This document shows, piece by piece, positions 18,628 to 28,115 of a DNA stretch of 64,000 nt. Location of the stretch: NCBI RefSeq assembly GCF_017115045.1, contig NZ_JABXKK010000093.1, positions 1-64,000 on the forward strand. The letters are read 5' to 3'. The translations under genes were made by a program, and so were the position numbers. Under the pieces are notes generated by a model. The model saw only the letters and a list, made by a program, of their open reading frames with translations. It made no database searches and was not told where the DNA came from. Origin of the DNA: Nostoc sp. NMS8 (GTDB lineage: Bacteria > Cyanobacteriota > Cyanobacteriia > Cyanobacteriales > Nostocaceae). Positions within the stretch are counted from its first letter, which is position 1. Every line of letters begins with the position of its first letter.

Positions 18628-20616
18628 TCAAATTATTCGTGTGAGGAGGATTTTCTTTAAGCTTCGCATTGCACGAGTAACAACATTAGACTGATGCCAA
18701 GCTTGGTAGAAATCGGGGTAAGGCATATTCTGGGCGCATTTCCACAAGACACTGTAGCAGTCATCATCAAATAGTTGATAACCACTTAAAGTTTTAACTA
18801 CCGCAAACTGATGGTTATTATCTAGAATTTGCTCTAAGCTTTGTTCTGCCAGGATACGAATGAGGTCATCCACATCTGTTGATTCAAGCAGTTGTACCAA
18901 GGCGGTGATCGCTTGTGGATTACCTCTACCGATTTTCCCTAAATTTTTTGCTGCCAGCCTACGGATGTAGTCATCGACTTTTGTTGATTCCAGCAGTTGC
19001 ACCAAAGTAGCAATCGCCAAGTCGTTGCCAGGATTGATTTGCCCTAAGTTTTCTGCCGCGTATATACGAGTGTATTCATCTATATCTGTTAATTCCAGCA
19101 GTTGCACCAAGGCAGCTATCACTTGTGGATTATCAGAGTCGATTTGCACTAAATTTTTTAGTACCAGAGTACGGCTGTTCTGATCCGTATCTTTTAATTC
19201 TAGTAGTTGTACCAAAGCAGCGATCTGATTTTCATTGCTAGTACTGATTTTTGCTAGGCTATATGCCGCCATCCAACGGGTTTCCTCATCCAAATCTGTT
19301 GATTGCAGCAGATGGGTCAAGGCGACGATTACATTTTCATTGCCAGTACCGATTTTTTGTAAGCTATATGCCACCAGCCAACGCGTGTCCTTATTTAAAT
19401 CTGTTGATTGCAGTAGATGGGTCAAGGCGGCAATTACATTTTCATTACCAGTACCGATTTCTTGTAAGCTATATGCTGCCCGCATACGTGTGTCCTTATC
19501 CAAATCTGTTGATTGCAGCAGATGGGTCAAGGCGACGATTACATTTTTATTGCCAGTGCTGATTTCTTGTAAGCTATGCGCTGCCTCCATACGTGTGTCT
19601 TTGTGCAGATTTTTTGATTGCAGGAGTTCTACCAAAACTGCAATTGCATTTTTATTGCCAGGATCTATTTGCCCTAAACTTTTTGCCGCCTGTATACGTA
19701 TATCCTGATGGACATCTATTGATTGCAGCAGTTTTACCAAAGCGGCAATTGCCTTTTCGTTGCCAGTGCCGATTTTGCCTAAGCTTTTTGCTGCTTGCCA
19801 ACGGGTAATTTCATAATACTTATCAGTTGAATGAAGCTGTTGCACCAAAGTGGCGATCGCATTTTTATTGCCGGGGTCGATTTCTCCTAAGGTTTCTGCC
19901 ACTTGGCAACGGGTAATCTCAAACACATCTGTTGAATGTAATAGTTGCATCAAGGCATCAATTACTTTTGTGTGGTCTGTTTGTTGCAGTGCTGATCTAG
20001 CTTGCTCTTTAATTGAACATAGACCATCAATTGTCCACTTGACAATTTGGGCTACTATTTCATCCGCTCTGGAATAATCCCTAAACTCGGCAATTCCTAC
20101 TGCGGCTAGAAAATACGCTCGATACTCATAAAAACCTTTGTCTACTTGATCTTGAAAAAACCATACTCCACATTCATCCCTAAAATTGATTAAAGCCGTA
20201 ATAAACGCTTGCTTGTGTTTTTTGGCTAGATCCTCACGCCCAAGCCAGAGTAAAAACGGTTGCTTCCATTGCGGCTTAAAGATGCGATAAGTTCCTTGAC
20301 TGGGATTTTTGGGAACATGGTTAAGAAAGAAATGCCAGTCATCAATTGCCTTAGCAGCAAAGTACTCTTGAAATGAGGCATGAAAGAAAGCGTAAACAGG
20401 TTTTCTATTTGTATCTATCCCTACACAGTTCACCCAGCCGCGATTTAGTGCCAATTTCAGCAGTGAATTTTCATCATCAACATCTCCCAAAAACTGACTA
20501 ACAAAATCCTGCCGCAAGCGAAAACGGGTTGCTTCTTTATCTATGGCTTCTCTAGCTAATTCCCCTAATTTGACATTGAGTTGCTGACGCTGCTCAGGTG
20601 TTGTAGTAAATTCCTC
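18628..20616 (-). pseudogene. 3' remnant of a NACHT-HEAT repeat gene
   Basis: The reading frame encodes about 660 residues. It starts inside the C-terminal winged-helix part of a NACHT ATPase ('FFHASFQEYFAAKAI') and continues into about eleven HEAT repeats of 30-35 residues ('ENVIAALTHLLQSTDL', 'TRWLVAYSLQKIGTG'). The C-terminal end, 'FDDDCYSVLWKCAQNMPYPD', is typical of cyanobacterial NACHT-HEAT proteins. The ATPase core with Walker A and B is missing: upstream the frame reaches a TAA at 20617-20619 and then the acyltransferase gene begins. Without its NTPase it cannot act as an STAND-type immune or signalling switch. Translation from an internal TTG is possible but unlikely to be meaningful. 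Confidence 0.8.
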
Positions 20617-20645
20617 TTATAATCAACAAATTTCAGCTTGTAGTA

Positions 20646-21677
20646 TTAAGATTTACCCAAAAACTGATTAATTTGAAGTTGCAGTTTTTCTCGTAATTGT
20701 TGCGCCTGTTGATAGGCTACTGCACGCCCTTTGTTTGACTGGGTGTCTAATCCTGCTGGTTCTAAAGGCTGAATAACGCAACGCAAACGAGTTCTCATCG
20801 CCCAAACTCCCATTGAGGGAAACAGAAGTAAGACAAACATCAAAGGCGACAAAGGCAAGAATGGTAATTTGACCAACCGTTGCAATTTGGTGAAATTAAC
20901 AGCCCAAGGATGCAGAAATTCACTGCCGATGCAAACCACTGGGAGAATGGGAATATGATAGCGATCGCTCAACTGAATAAAGCTGACATCAAACTTTTGT
21001 AGTTGATAGCGTCTTCTCCAACCTTTTGCAAGTCCGCGTGTACCTTCGGGTGCATATAAGAGAATTTTACCTTCAGCCATTGCCGCCTCAAAATCATCTA
21101 ATTCGGCTCGCACACCACCTAAAACCTGTGACCATTTAGGCGGTAGCCACCAAATCACCCAAGGATGCTCAAATAATACTGTACTTGCTATAGGTTGTAA
21201 TACCCATCCTTTGGCTTCACTTAATAAATAACCCAAGGTCAAAAAGTCCCAAGGAAAAGACATCCCGGCATGATTCATTGCTACAATCAAAGGCCCTGTT
21301 GGCGGTAAGTTTTCGACTTGTTGTAATTCTCCCCGAAAATAGTATTTAACGATGGGGGCAAGAATTTCTGAGCGAAAAGCTTGTTGATATTTGGGATCGA
21401 ATTCACCAACTTCTTTTCGGGGTGAACGAAAACCCAGACGCAACCAACGACTTAAAATCGCCAGATAAAATCCGCCAGGAATTAAAAATAATCCATATTC
21501 TAGCCAATTCCAACCATCTGGATCGGTGTGATAGTGCTGCCAATGGCGGTTGAATAAAATTAACCAGCCTGGAGGATACCAAAGACAAAACCAATCAAAC
21601 CAGCGAAATAGATAGCCTTTACCTGGTGCATTTTCTAGTTGACTGTTTAGGAGACTTTCGGAGTGTTGATTAATCAA
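20646..21677 (-). CDS. PlsC-like lysophospholipid acyltransferase
   Basis: A 343-residue protein with an LPLAT-type acyltransferase domain (residues about 125-310). The usual NHX4D catalytic box appears as 'MNHAGMSFPWDF', i.e. His136 and Asp144 spaced by seven residues rather than four. The downstream 'YAPEGTRG' box and 'ILPVVCIGSEFLHPW' are normal. Hydrophobic segments at about 27-43, 61-77 and 280-300 suggest membrane association. The family transfers acyl chains to lysophosphatidate or related acceptors. The unusual spacing may mean an altered site or another acceptor. It stands directly upstream of the NACHT-HEAT remnant on the same strand. Confidence 0.75.
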   Translation of the reverse strand: MINQHSESLLNSQLENAPGKGYLFRWFDWFCLWYPPGWLILFNRHWQHYHTDPDGWNWLEYGLFLIPGGFYLAILSRWLRLGFRSPRKEVGEFDPKYQQAFRSEILAPIVKYYFRGELQQVENLPPTGPLIVAMNHAGMSFPWDFLTLGYLLSEAKGWVLQPIASTVLFEHPWVIWWLPPKWSQVLGGVRAELDDFEAAMAEGKILLYAPEGTRGLAKGWRRRYQLQKFDVSFIQLSDRYHIPILPVVCIGSEFLHPWAVNFTKLQRLVKLPFLPLSPLMFVLLLFPSMGVWAMRTRLRCVIQPLEPAGLDTQSNKGRAVAYQQAQQLREKLQLQINQFLGKS

Positions 21678-21828
21678 AACAGTTTAATATGATTCAGTAA
21701 AAATATTTTGGTTTTTCAGTAATTATTATGCCAAATTCTTGAAGAAGAAGTCAGAATTCAGAATTCAGGAGTCAGAATAAAGATGCGAGGCTCTCTACGT
21801 TTGCCTAGTGTGTTGCAGACAGATGCTA

Positions 21829-22150
21829 AGAGGCTGTTTGAAAAGTATTAGGCGAATATAATGAGACTGTTGGCGAATTAATAAGGGGTCTAACCCATCA
21901 TTCCTCATTACTCTGATTTCAGTCCGTTTCAACGGACTTGAGTTAATAGCCCGAAATTTATTTCAGGGCGGGAAAGCAATGCCAAACCAATGTTTTAGGA
22001 TTAAGGGGTCAAACCCACCGTGAATTGACCAACAGTCTCATATAATTCGCTACTACACAAACCAAGTATACCCCCGTGGGTTTTGTCTCGTGTAGCCGCG
22101 ATTTCTAATCGCCAAGGCTAGTAACAAATTAGACTTTTAAAACAACCTCT
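21829..22150. mobile_element. MITE-like element with 22-bp ends, hosting a second MITE
   Basis: The left end AGAGGCTGTTTGAAAAGT (21829-21846) matches, with few differences, the complement of the right end (22129-22150, ...ACTTTTAAAACAACCTCT): 22-bp terminal repeats with four mismatches. The element is 322 bp and has no gene. The MITE at 21862-22040 lies inside it, so one element jumped into the other. No transposase is nearby. Confidence 0.6.
21862..22040 (-). mobile_element. MITE copy 2 (inverted relative to 7331-7515)
   Basis: A 179-bp element bounded by TGAGACTGTTGG and CCAACAGTCTCA. Its reverse complement matches 7331-7515 almost base for base, including the AAGTCCGTTTCAACGGACTG hairpin. 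GCGAAT lies outside both ends, as in copy 1. Confidence 0.75.
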
Positions 22151-22268
22151 AAAAGCGTAAGCTTACTTCTCTGTAAGGGTACGAATACTTGCATCGCGGA
22201 GTCGCTAATGCTGTGCTATGTGCCACTCGTACAGAATTCAGGTGCATCTACACACTGAAAATAAATAC

Positions 22269-23093
22269 TTATTTTGTTGTATATGTCACAAAAATATCCT
22301 TTTTCATCTCTACTTCTGCTGGGGCATCTGGATTGTAAGCTGGTGATAATAAAAAACTAGCAAATGACGGCAAAGTAACTCCAGTTTTAGAGCTACATGA
22401 GGGATAAAATAATGTGTAAAATGGCTCGGCTACAGAAGGAGTTCCAAGTTTAACTTCCATAGCTGTTGCTAAAGCCTGAGCGCGACTTTGAGCGTCTTTC
22501 ATCGCTGATTGATAAACTGAACTCTGCAAAGCCTGACAATCATTGACTGCGTACTCTACACCTACACTCTTAATAGATATATTTTCAAGTTTGCTCGTGG
22601 ATTTGTTTGCTGTAGCAACAATTTCCTGGATGCGATCGCGCGTTGGTTTTTCCAGTTTCACTAATATCTTGGCATTGTTTTCACTAGAATTTGTGTTAAT
22701 TTGTACCTGAATTTTATCAGCACTAATCCCTTTGGCAATTAAGCTTTCTACCACAGGCTGGAGAGTTGCTTTAGTTAGAGATTTTTTGTTTGGTAAAGGT
22801 TCTGTCGGTGTTTTTTCATTTAAGAGTAAAGTCAATGAAGATAGCCGGCGAGTTTCTGGGAAGGCTGATGGTTGCGTTTGTAACTCATCATTGCTACCTC
22901 CACTACTGAATACCAGTTCAATATCCGCTGTATCTGCTGGCACTCTCACTGCCCCTTGACCGATTACCATTAATGAATGGCGATCGCTCGCTGGTGGGTA
23001 GAATAATTGGGCATTAGTGACCTTGGGTGTTAATGCTCCTACCCCGAAAGTCACGGTCATACTTACCAGCATTAAAGCAGTTATTTTTCTCAT
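22269..23093 (-). CDS. SIMPL (DUF541) domain periplasmic protein
   Basis: A 274-residue protein with a signal peptide ('ITALMLVSMTVTFGVGALTP') and a SIMPL/DUF541 domain, recognised by the opening 'VIGQGAVRVPADTADIELVF' and by 'AMKDAQSRAQALATAMEVKL' near residue 215. Such proteins sit in the periplasm; the best known, E. coli YggE, is linked to oxidative stress. The frame continues upstream to a TTG at 23129, but the ATG at 23093 has AGGAC close by and a cleaner signal peptide, so it is preferred. Confidence 0.85.
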   Translation of the reverse strand: MRKITALMLVSMTVTFGVGALTPKVTNAQLFYPPASDRHSLMVIGQGAVRVPADTADIELVFSSGGSNDELQTQPSAFPETRRLSSLTLLLNEKTPTEPLPNKKSLTKATLQPVVESLIAKGISADKIQVQINTNSSENNAKILVKLEKPTRDRIQEIVATANKSTSKLENISIKSVGVEYAVNDCQALQSSVYQSAMKDAQSRAQALATAMEVKLGTPSVAEPFYTLFYPSCSSKTGVTLPSFASFLLSPAYNPDAPAEVEMKKDIFVTYTTK

Positions 23094-23180
23094 GTCCTGG
23101 GAATTTCCTTTGAACTTAGTAATTGTCAAAGTTTACACCTCAAGAGGAATATACTGAATCCTTTATCCAAAATAATTGAC

Positions 23181-23298
23181 GGGAGCATCCCAAATGTGTA
23201 AAAACATAATTTGTCATTGCGTACTCCTTCGGGTTCTCCGAAGGAGTACGCAATGACAAGTAACGATTTTGGTAAATTTAGAAAATTGGGATGTTCCC
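23181..23298. repeat. Nested inverted-repeat element (MITE-like) with a perfect 20-bp stem
   Basis: Outer arms GGGAGCATCCCAA (23181-23193) and TTGGGATGTTCCC (23286-23298) are complementary with one mismatch. Inside, GTCATTGCGTACTCCTTCGG (23213-23232) pairs perfectly with 23238-23257 around a 5-nt loop. It is non-coding and 118 bp long. The motif GGGA-CATCCCA is found at the ends of small elements in other cyanobacteria. Confidence 0.65.
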
Positions 23299-23592
23299 AT
23301 AATTGACTAAAAAAGGTACTAAGGACTAGGGACTAGGAAGAGTTTTCTTCTCGTGCGAACGCTGCGCGAACAAAACTTGGGTAGTAGCCTTTCAAGTTTT
23401 CCCAGTCCCCAGTCCCTAATCCCCAGTCCCTTTTTCAAATCCTACGTATAGTGTCGGTTGCGCTTTGAGAAAAAAATATTGAGCTAATCCCACGTCTTTT
23501 TCACTGACTTTAGTTGTGGATTAGCTCAATATTCAAAAATTAACTGCGGACATGATTATATTTCAGCAGAGAGCCAAATCTTGTTAAAACTA

Positions 23593-23970
23593 TTAACCAA
23601 ACCAGTGAGAAGGTTCACAAGCTGGTTCAACTGTTTCACAAAGATGATTGCCAATCCAATCTGACTTTTCTTGAACGATTAAACAAATGCCTTGGTGAAT
23701 CAAATTCTGTAAATGTAGTTGCTGTTCTAAGAGTTTACGAGGCAATTTGTAATAAGCCAAGGTTCCTTGTTCAGCCTCCGCTAGCGGAATCTGTCTGTCA
23801 GACATCGCGCTGTAAAAAGAAGGAATTCGGTTGAGGACGAAAGTAATTAGCTCTTGGCGTAAGTCAGGAATCGCAAAGGCTTGTTGATATGGATGAGATG
23901 GATATGTCTCCAAAACGCTTTCAATCTCTTCTACTACTGATTGCTGTGTTAAATTGACTACCGTTTTCAT
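23593..23970 (-). CDS. ComFB-family protein (late competence / c-di-nucleotide receptor type)
   Basis: A 125-residue protein. 'VVEEIESVL' and 'PDLRQELITFVLNRIPSFYS' match the ComFB domain, in which an EEI helix is followed by a 'D...L.LN.lP..Y' helix. Cyanobacterial ComFB proteins have been reported as receptors for cyclic di-nucleotides, linked with cell size control and natural competence. The zinc-binding cysteines of the Bacillus protein are absent here, as is usual in cyanobacteria. The gene stands alone between intergenic stretches. A c-di-GMP enzyme is encoded at 56466, but no direct link is shown. Confidence 0.7.
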   Translation of the reverse strand: MKTVVNLTQQSVVEEIESVLETYPSHPYQQAFAIPDLRQELITFVLNRIPSFYSAMSDRQIPLAEAEQGTLAYYKLPRKLLEQQLHLQNLIHQGICLIVQEKSDWIGNHLCETVEPACEPSHWFG

Positions 23971-24477
23971 GATTTTTAAACTCCCTTTTTAATCAAGTCA
24001 ATGCTTGGTGGAGAAAATAAATTTTTTAGATGGCAACGTTGTTATGACAATCAGTTAAAAGTAATTCAACTGATAGATGCAATAGACCCTGAAACTAGCC
24101 TTTTATCTTGGTAAAATGTCAGACATTTGGCTTTGCTTATTTTAGGTATTTTTATATTGTGAAACAATATAACTTTATTAAAACAGCATCCAATAAACTG
24201 GCAAGCTACCGACGTTTTATATTTATGATCCTAATTATTTCAAATTTCTGCCAAAAAGGCAGAAATCTACATAAAACGCAGCATCAATGCTAGGGGATCA
24301 AGGTTAATGGCAATGAAAAACCTGAATGATAAACAAGTTTTTCATGAAATTAAGCTTTTTTGGTAATTTACATCACTTTTTAGGTTTGCGGCAAAGTGTG
24401 CTGTTTCATCTAAAAAACTTATTGGTTGCACTTTGATTTAGTAAGTCAGAAAAGTAGCGACTCGCTATAGTGCAAAA
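23971..24477. other. Intergenic region, no convincing gene
   Basis: About 500 bp of AT-rich DNA. An open frame at 24108-24293 has no recognisable similarity and no good ribosome-binding site. The only structure is a perfect hairpin, ATTTCTGCC (24244-24252) with GGCAGAAAT (24258-24266) and an A5 loop. Confidence 0.6.
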
Positions 24478-25566
24478 TCAGTCTAGCGATAGATTAAAAG
24501 ATCGGGCAAAAATGTTTAAAAAGTTCACATTGTCTAAAGGTAGATGACGCAACTGATTATTAGTTTTATTAGCCGCAGCTAATCCAGAAAGCATTGCACC
24601 TTCTACAAGATTGCCGTCACACCAATCACCACAGCAAACTAAAGGTAAAGGAGTTCCGGCTGACAAAAAAGCTTCGTGCCAAGGACGGCTAGGAAAAGCA
24701 TAACGCCAACGATGTACCTGCATCCATTCGGGAGTATTCAGCCAAGGAAGAGACAGAGATTCAGCTGCTCTTTGCAACATCAGCTGTCCAGCAGGTTGTA
24801 AATCTTGTGATTCTAAATGACATTGGGCAAAATCAGCACTACTTTGCACCACAAAATGTGGTTGTTGAGGATTAGGACGCTTGCTACTGTCCAAACCAAT
24901 CCATGCTAAATCAGCATCATCTACAAAAGTTAAAGCTTTCCACTGAGGGAAGGGTTGCGATGTAGAAGGATATCCAGCGATCGCACTAATCGAAGGATAA
25001 AATTCTACAGAACGCAAGTTATCAAGAAAGACTGTATCCAATATACTTTCACCCAACGGTTCTAACAGCATTACGGCTTGGGGTGCAGGAATAGCAAGAA
25101 CTATCGCTTTTACAGTTAATTCTTCGTTACTAGATTCCAGAGTCAGACACCAGCTATTTTCGGGAGTTTGAGTAATAGCAATGACACGCTGATTCAGTAA
25201 TATTTCTAAACCGGGAGCGAGGGATTTTGCGATCGCACTCATTCCCCCAGGTGCAACATAACGCGGACTGCGGTTTTTAGGTTCAGATAAAGGAACACCT
25301 GTTGTAAGTTCGTAAACCTCATCTGTCCAAACTTCCAGGATATGGCGCGATCGCAATATTTTCACAAAACGTCCAAACAATTCACCCTTTGGTTTCAGGT
25401 AACAAGCCCCATGATCTGCCCAAGTTCCATGCAAACGGCGTGTAGCTAGTCTTCCCCCCAAACCACGCGACTTTTCCACCACTACCACCGAATATCCAGC
25501 TTGACTTAACTGCTGGGCGCAGACTAAACCGGCGATTCCGGCACCAATCACTGCAATATCAGTCAT
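24478..25566 (-). CDS. Renalase-like FAD-dependent oxidoreductase
   Basis: A 362-residue flavoprotein. The N-terminus holds the FAD-binding Rossmann motif 'VIGAGIAGLVCAQQL' and 'EKSRGLGGRLATRR', the second glycine-rich stretch of NAD(P)/FAD amine-oxidase-like proteins. Near the C-terminus, 'CCGDWCDGNLVEGAMLSGLA' contacts the FAD. The closest characterised relatives are bacterial renalases, which oxidise misformed dihydropyridine isomers of NAD(P)H; this is a family-level guess. There is no signal peptide, so it is cytosolic. It diverges from the YaaW gene at 25711. Confidence 0.75.
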   Translation of the reverse strand: MTDIAVIGAGIAGLVCAQQLSQAGYSVVVVEKSRGLGGRLATRRLHGTWADHGACYLKPKGELFGRFVKILRSRHILEVWTDEVYELTTGVPLSEPKNRSPRYVAPGGMSAIAKSLAPGLEILLNQRVIAITQTPENSWCLTLESSNEELTVKAIVLAIPAPQAVMLLEPLGESILDTVFLDNLRSVEFYPSISAIAGYPSTSQPFPQWKALTFVDDADLAWIGLDSSKRPNPQQPHFVVQSSADFAQCHLESQDLQPAGQLMLQRAAESLSLPWLNTPEWMQVHRWRYAFPSRPWHEAFLSAGTPLPLVCCGDWCDGNLVEGAMLSGLAAANKTNNQLRHLPLDNVNFLNIFARSFNLSLD

Positions 25567-25710
25567 GAGTCAATAGTCCCTAGTCATTGGTTATTAGTTA
25601 TTGGTCATTAGTTATTCGTTATCATCAAAGGACAAAATTATTACTAATGACTGCTGAAAGCTAATAGTAGAATAAGGTACAGAAAGCTGCACGGAAGGGA
25701 GGATGGGAAA

Positions 25711-26553
25711 TTGGATGAAATGAGGGCGGCGCTAGAGTTAGCGACCGAAGAAGAATTGCAAGACTTAACGGCAATTCTATTTAGTCGTAAGTTCAATCCC
25801 CTAGACTATGTACACACACCCGAACCGATCGAAATTCAAAGCCAAGACCGCAAAGCTTGGTTAGATTCACTAGAGGGCCGCTTCCGGTTTTTGGCGGCAG
25901 ATGGGGTGACGGTATTACGGGGACGCACAGGCCAGGTAACTTACCGACAAGCCTTAATTCAAGTATGTAAGTATCTAAAAATTCCCTATTCTAATCAGCT
26001 GGCAACTATTGATTTAGAAGCAGAAGTATTTTTACATCTACTAGGACAGGTGTGGAAAAAATTACCTGAACAGGAAAAACAGAAATTGACTCTCCAGGTG
26101 CAGCGTCACCTGATCACATCAGAACTAAAAGAACCGCTACCACTTTTATTGCAGCCTGACCCCTTGGGGTTGCTTTTCAAAGGCGGTAGTGCGATCGCCG
26201 TTACTGCTGTTCTCCAGCCATTTGTACTTAAACAAATTGCCCGTCAATTTGCCATCCACTTTGCTACTTATGAAGTAGCCAAACAAGCCGCAATTACAGG
26301 CTCAGAAGCAGCTGCAACGCAATTCCAAAGCTATGTAGCAATGCAAATGGCGCAACGGGGTATGACAGTGAGTGCAGCTCGTTATGGGGCAGCCCGCACG
26401 ATGTTTGCTGTAATTGGGCCGATCATGTGGACTTGGTTTTTTGCGGATTTAGGTTGGAGAGCGATCGCTACTAACTATGGTCGAATCATCCCTACTATCT
26501 TTGCCTTAGCTCAAATTCGCCTCACTCGCGAGGAATGTTGGGAGCCAGCTTGA
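25711..26553 (+). CDS. YaaW family protein (DUF3944-related)
   Basis: A 280-residue protein resembling E. coli YaaW. It has a helical N-terminal part ('ALELATEEELQDLTAILFSR'), a middle with 'VCKYLKIPYSN', and a hydrophobic C-terminal half (about 160-260) rich in Ala that ends 'RIIPTIFALAQIRLTRE'. The function is not established. The start is taken as TTG at 25711 because AGGGAGG lies 8 bp upstream; the next in-frame ATG at 25720 is too far from it. The last 19 bases overlap the next gene, so the two are probably one operon. Confidence 0.7.
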   Translation: MDEMRAALELATEEELQDLTAILFSRKFNPLDYVHTPEPIEIQSQDRKAWLDSLEGRFRFLAADGVTVLRGRTGQVTYRQALIQVCKYLKIPYSNQLATIDLEAEVFLHLLGQVWKKLPEQEKQKLTLQVQRHLITSELKEPLPLLLQPDPLGLLFKGGSAIAVTAVLQPFVLKQIARQFAIHFATYEVAKQAAITGSEAAATQFQSYVAMQMAQRGMTVSAARYGAARTMFAVIGPIMWTWFFADLGWRAIATNYGRIIPTIFALAQIRLTREECWEPA

Positions 26554-27926
26554 ACAAGGTTTTTGACTATTTCAAATCTCGTTGGCAATCTTCTTGGAAC
26601 TACTCTCTATGGGCACTGTTAATCTTCCCATTGAGTCCTTTAGTCGGGGCTGTGACTGTAGGTTTTGTGTCATTAATCACTTGGCTGAAACAATCCTGCA
26701 AAATTAATCGCCGCCCCCTCAACTGGGGATTTGCCCTTTTGAGTGTGTTGCTGATCGTGAGTGCTGGCTTTGCCCAAGATAAGACAGCGGCTTTTCTGGG
26801 CTTATTTAATTTCTTACCATTCTTTTTACTTTTCGCTGCCCATAGCGCTCTAATTCAAACATTTGCCCAATTGCGGCAAATGGCTTGGGCTTTGGTAATT
26901 GGTTCCGTGCCAGTGGTAATTCTCGGCTTCGGACAGTTATTTTTAGGCTGGAGTTTTAAGTTCCAGATTTTTTGGGTTGTGTTGAGTTGGACGGTCAGAC
27001 CAGGAGGAAACCCCCCAGGTCGTATCGCCTCATTTTTCCTGCACGCTAATACCTTCGCAGCTTATCTAACAATAGTTTTCATCCTTGGTCTAGGGTTGTG
27101 GCTTGAACAATGGGCATGGGGCATAAAAGGAGGAGGGGCAGGGAGCGGGGGGCGGAGGGGAAAATTCTTCTCCCTGCTCCCTGCTCCCTGCTCCCCTGCC
27201 TCTTATACCCCAGCCCCCTTTCTCTTCCTCACTGTAGCGGTAATTGCGGATTTCGTTGCCTTGATTTTTACCAACTCACGCAATGGGTGGGCGATCGCTA
27301 TTTTTGCCTGTTTAGCTTATGCACTTTACCAAGGTTGGCGCATTCTTGTTGGTGGTGTTGCTGCGATCGTTTCTAGTGTGCTTTTGGCAGCTTTTGCTCC
27401 CTTACCAGTCGCTCACATTTTTCGCGGGGTAGTGCCTGCATTCTTTTGGGCCAGGTTAAATGACGATATGTATCCCAATAGACCAGTCGCTTTAATGCGA
27501 AAAACTCAGTGGGAGTTTGCCTGGTCTTTAGCTCAACAACATCCTTTGACTGGCTGGGGATTACGCAGTTTTAGTACACTTTACAACGCAAAGATGCAGA
27601 TTCCCTTGGGTCATCCCCATAACTTGTTTTTGATGTTATCTGCTGAAACTGGTTTTCTCAATGCGTTGTTATTTTGTGGCTTACTAGCTTGGATTTTGAT
27701 TACAGGTGTCCAATTACTGCAAAAGTCAAAATATATAAATACAGGGGACAGATTGATATTTTTCAGTTATCTTCTGGCCTTTGTTGGGTGGATTTTATTA
27801 AATACAGTAGATGTCACCCTCTTCGATTTTCGTTTGAATGCGCTTTCATGGTTAATTGTGGCTGCCATTTGTGGAGTAATAGATCGCTATAGCCAAAAAG
27901 ACAGGCTGCGATCTCATCAAAATTAG
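26535..27926 (+). CDS. O-antigen ligase-like membrane protein
   Basis: A 463-residue membrane protein with ten or more hydrophobic helices. The diagnostic region of the Wzy/WaaL O-antigen ligase family lies near the C-terminus: 'HPLTGWGLRSFSTLY' followed by 'LGHPHNLFLMLSAETGF', where the His-containing loop is needed for glycan transfer. A likely role is joining or polymerising surface polysaccharide at the inner membrane. A Gly/Arg then Pro/Ala-rich insertion at residues about 193-225 is an inserted intergenic repeat (see 27110-27205). It begins 19 bp before the YaaW stop codon. Confidence 0.8.
   Translation: MLGASLNKVFDYFKSRWQSSWNYSLWALLIFPLSPLVGAVTVGFVSLITWLKQSCKINRRPLNWGFALLSVLLIVSAGFAQDKTAAFLGLFNFLPFFLLFAAHSALIQTFAQLRQMAWALVIGSVPVVILGFGQLFLGWSFKFQIFWVVLSWTVRPGGNPPGRIASFFLHANTFAAYLTIVFILGLGLWLEQWAWGIKGGGAGSGGRRGKFFSLLPAPCSPASYTPAPFLFLTVAVIADFVALIFTNSRNGWAIAIFACLAYALYQGWRILVGGVAAIVSSVLLAAFAPLPVAHIFRGVVPAFFWARLNDDMYPNRPVALMRKTQWEFAWSLAQQHPLTGWGLRSFSTLYNAKMQIPLGHPHNLFLMLSAETGFLNALLFCGLLAWILITGVQLLQKSKYINTGDRLIFFSYLLAFVGWILLNTVDVTLFDFRLNALSWLIVAAICGVIDRYSQKDRLRSHQN
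27110..27205. repeat. GC-rich dispersed repeat inserted in frame in the O-antigen ligase gene
   Basis: GGGCATGGGGCATAAAAGG, then G-rich sequence with GGGGCAGGGAGCGGGGGG, then TTCTCCCTGCTCCCTGCTCC. The same composite lies between genes at 36770-36865, where it is clearly non-coding. Here it adds roughly 32 codons without breaking the frame. The two halves are complementary and can form a hairpin. Confidence 0.8.
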
Positions 27927-28090
27927 CTATGAGTTTTTTCAGTGTATGCACTGGGGACATCTAGCGTTTTAAGTTACTAGTATTACTATATTCACGTCTG
28001 TGACTGTGAGTGTGACTAATACCTAATTAGTCACTGTTGCTGATTGTTGGGAAGGTGTAGGGATATCCCTTTGGGGTTTTCCTGCATGAC

Positions 28091-28115
28091 GGGCATCTCT
28101 TGTAGGTGCCCTTTT
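28091..28115 (+). terminator. Probable terminator downstream of the O-antigen ligase gene
   Basis: GGGCATCT (28091-28098) pairs with AGGTGCCC (28104-28111), with one G-T pair and a 5-nt loop, and TTTT follows. It lies about 165 bp past the stop codon. Confidence 0.55.

Noticed and set aside
20515..20517. TTG as the true start of a HEAT-repeat gene
   Set aside because: The sequence before it in the same frame is also NACHT-like, so the gene is truncated rather than starting there.
24108..24293. 61-codon frame in the intergenic region before the renalase-like gene
   Set aside because: It is AT-rich, without similarity, and contains a hairpin; probably a chance frame.
27110..27376. Frameshift in the O-antigen ligase gene at the repeat
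   Set aside because: The main frame continues unbroken through the repeat, and both flanks match the family.
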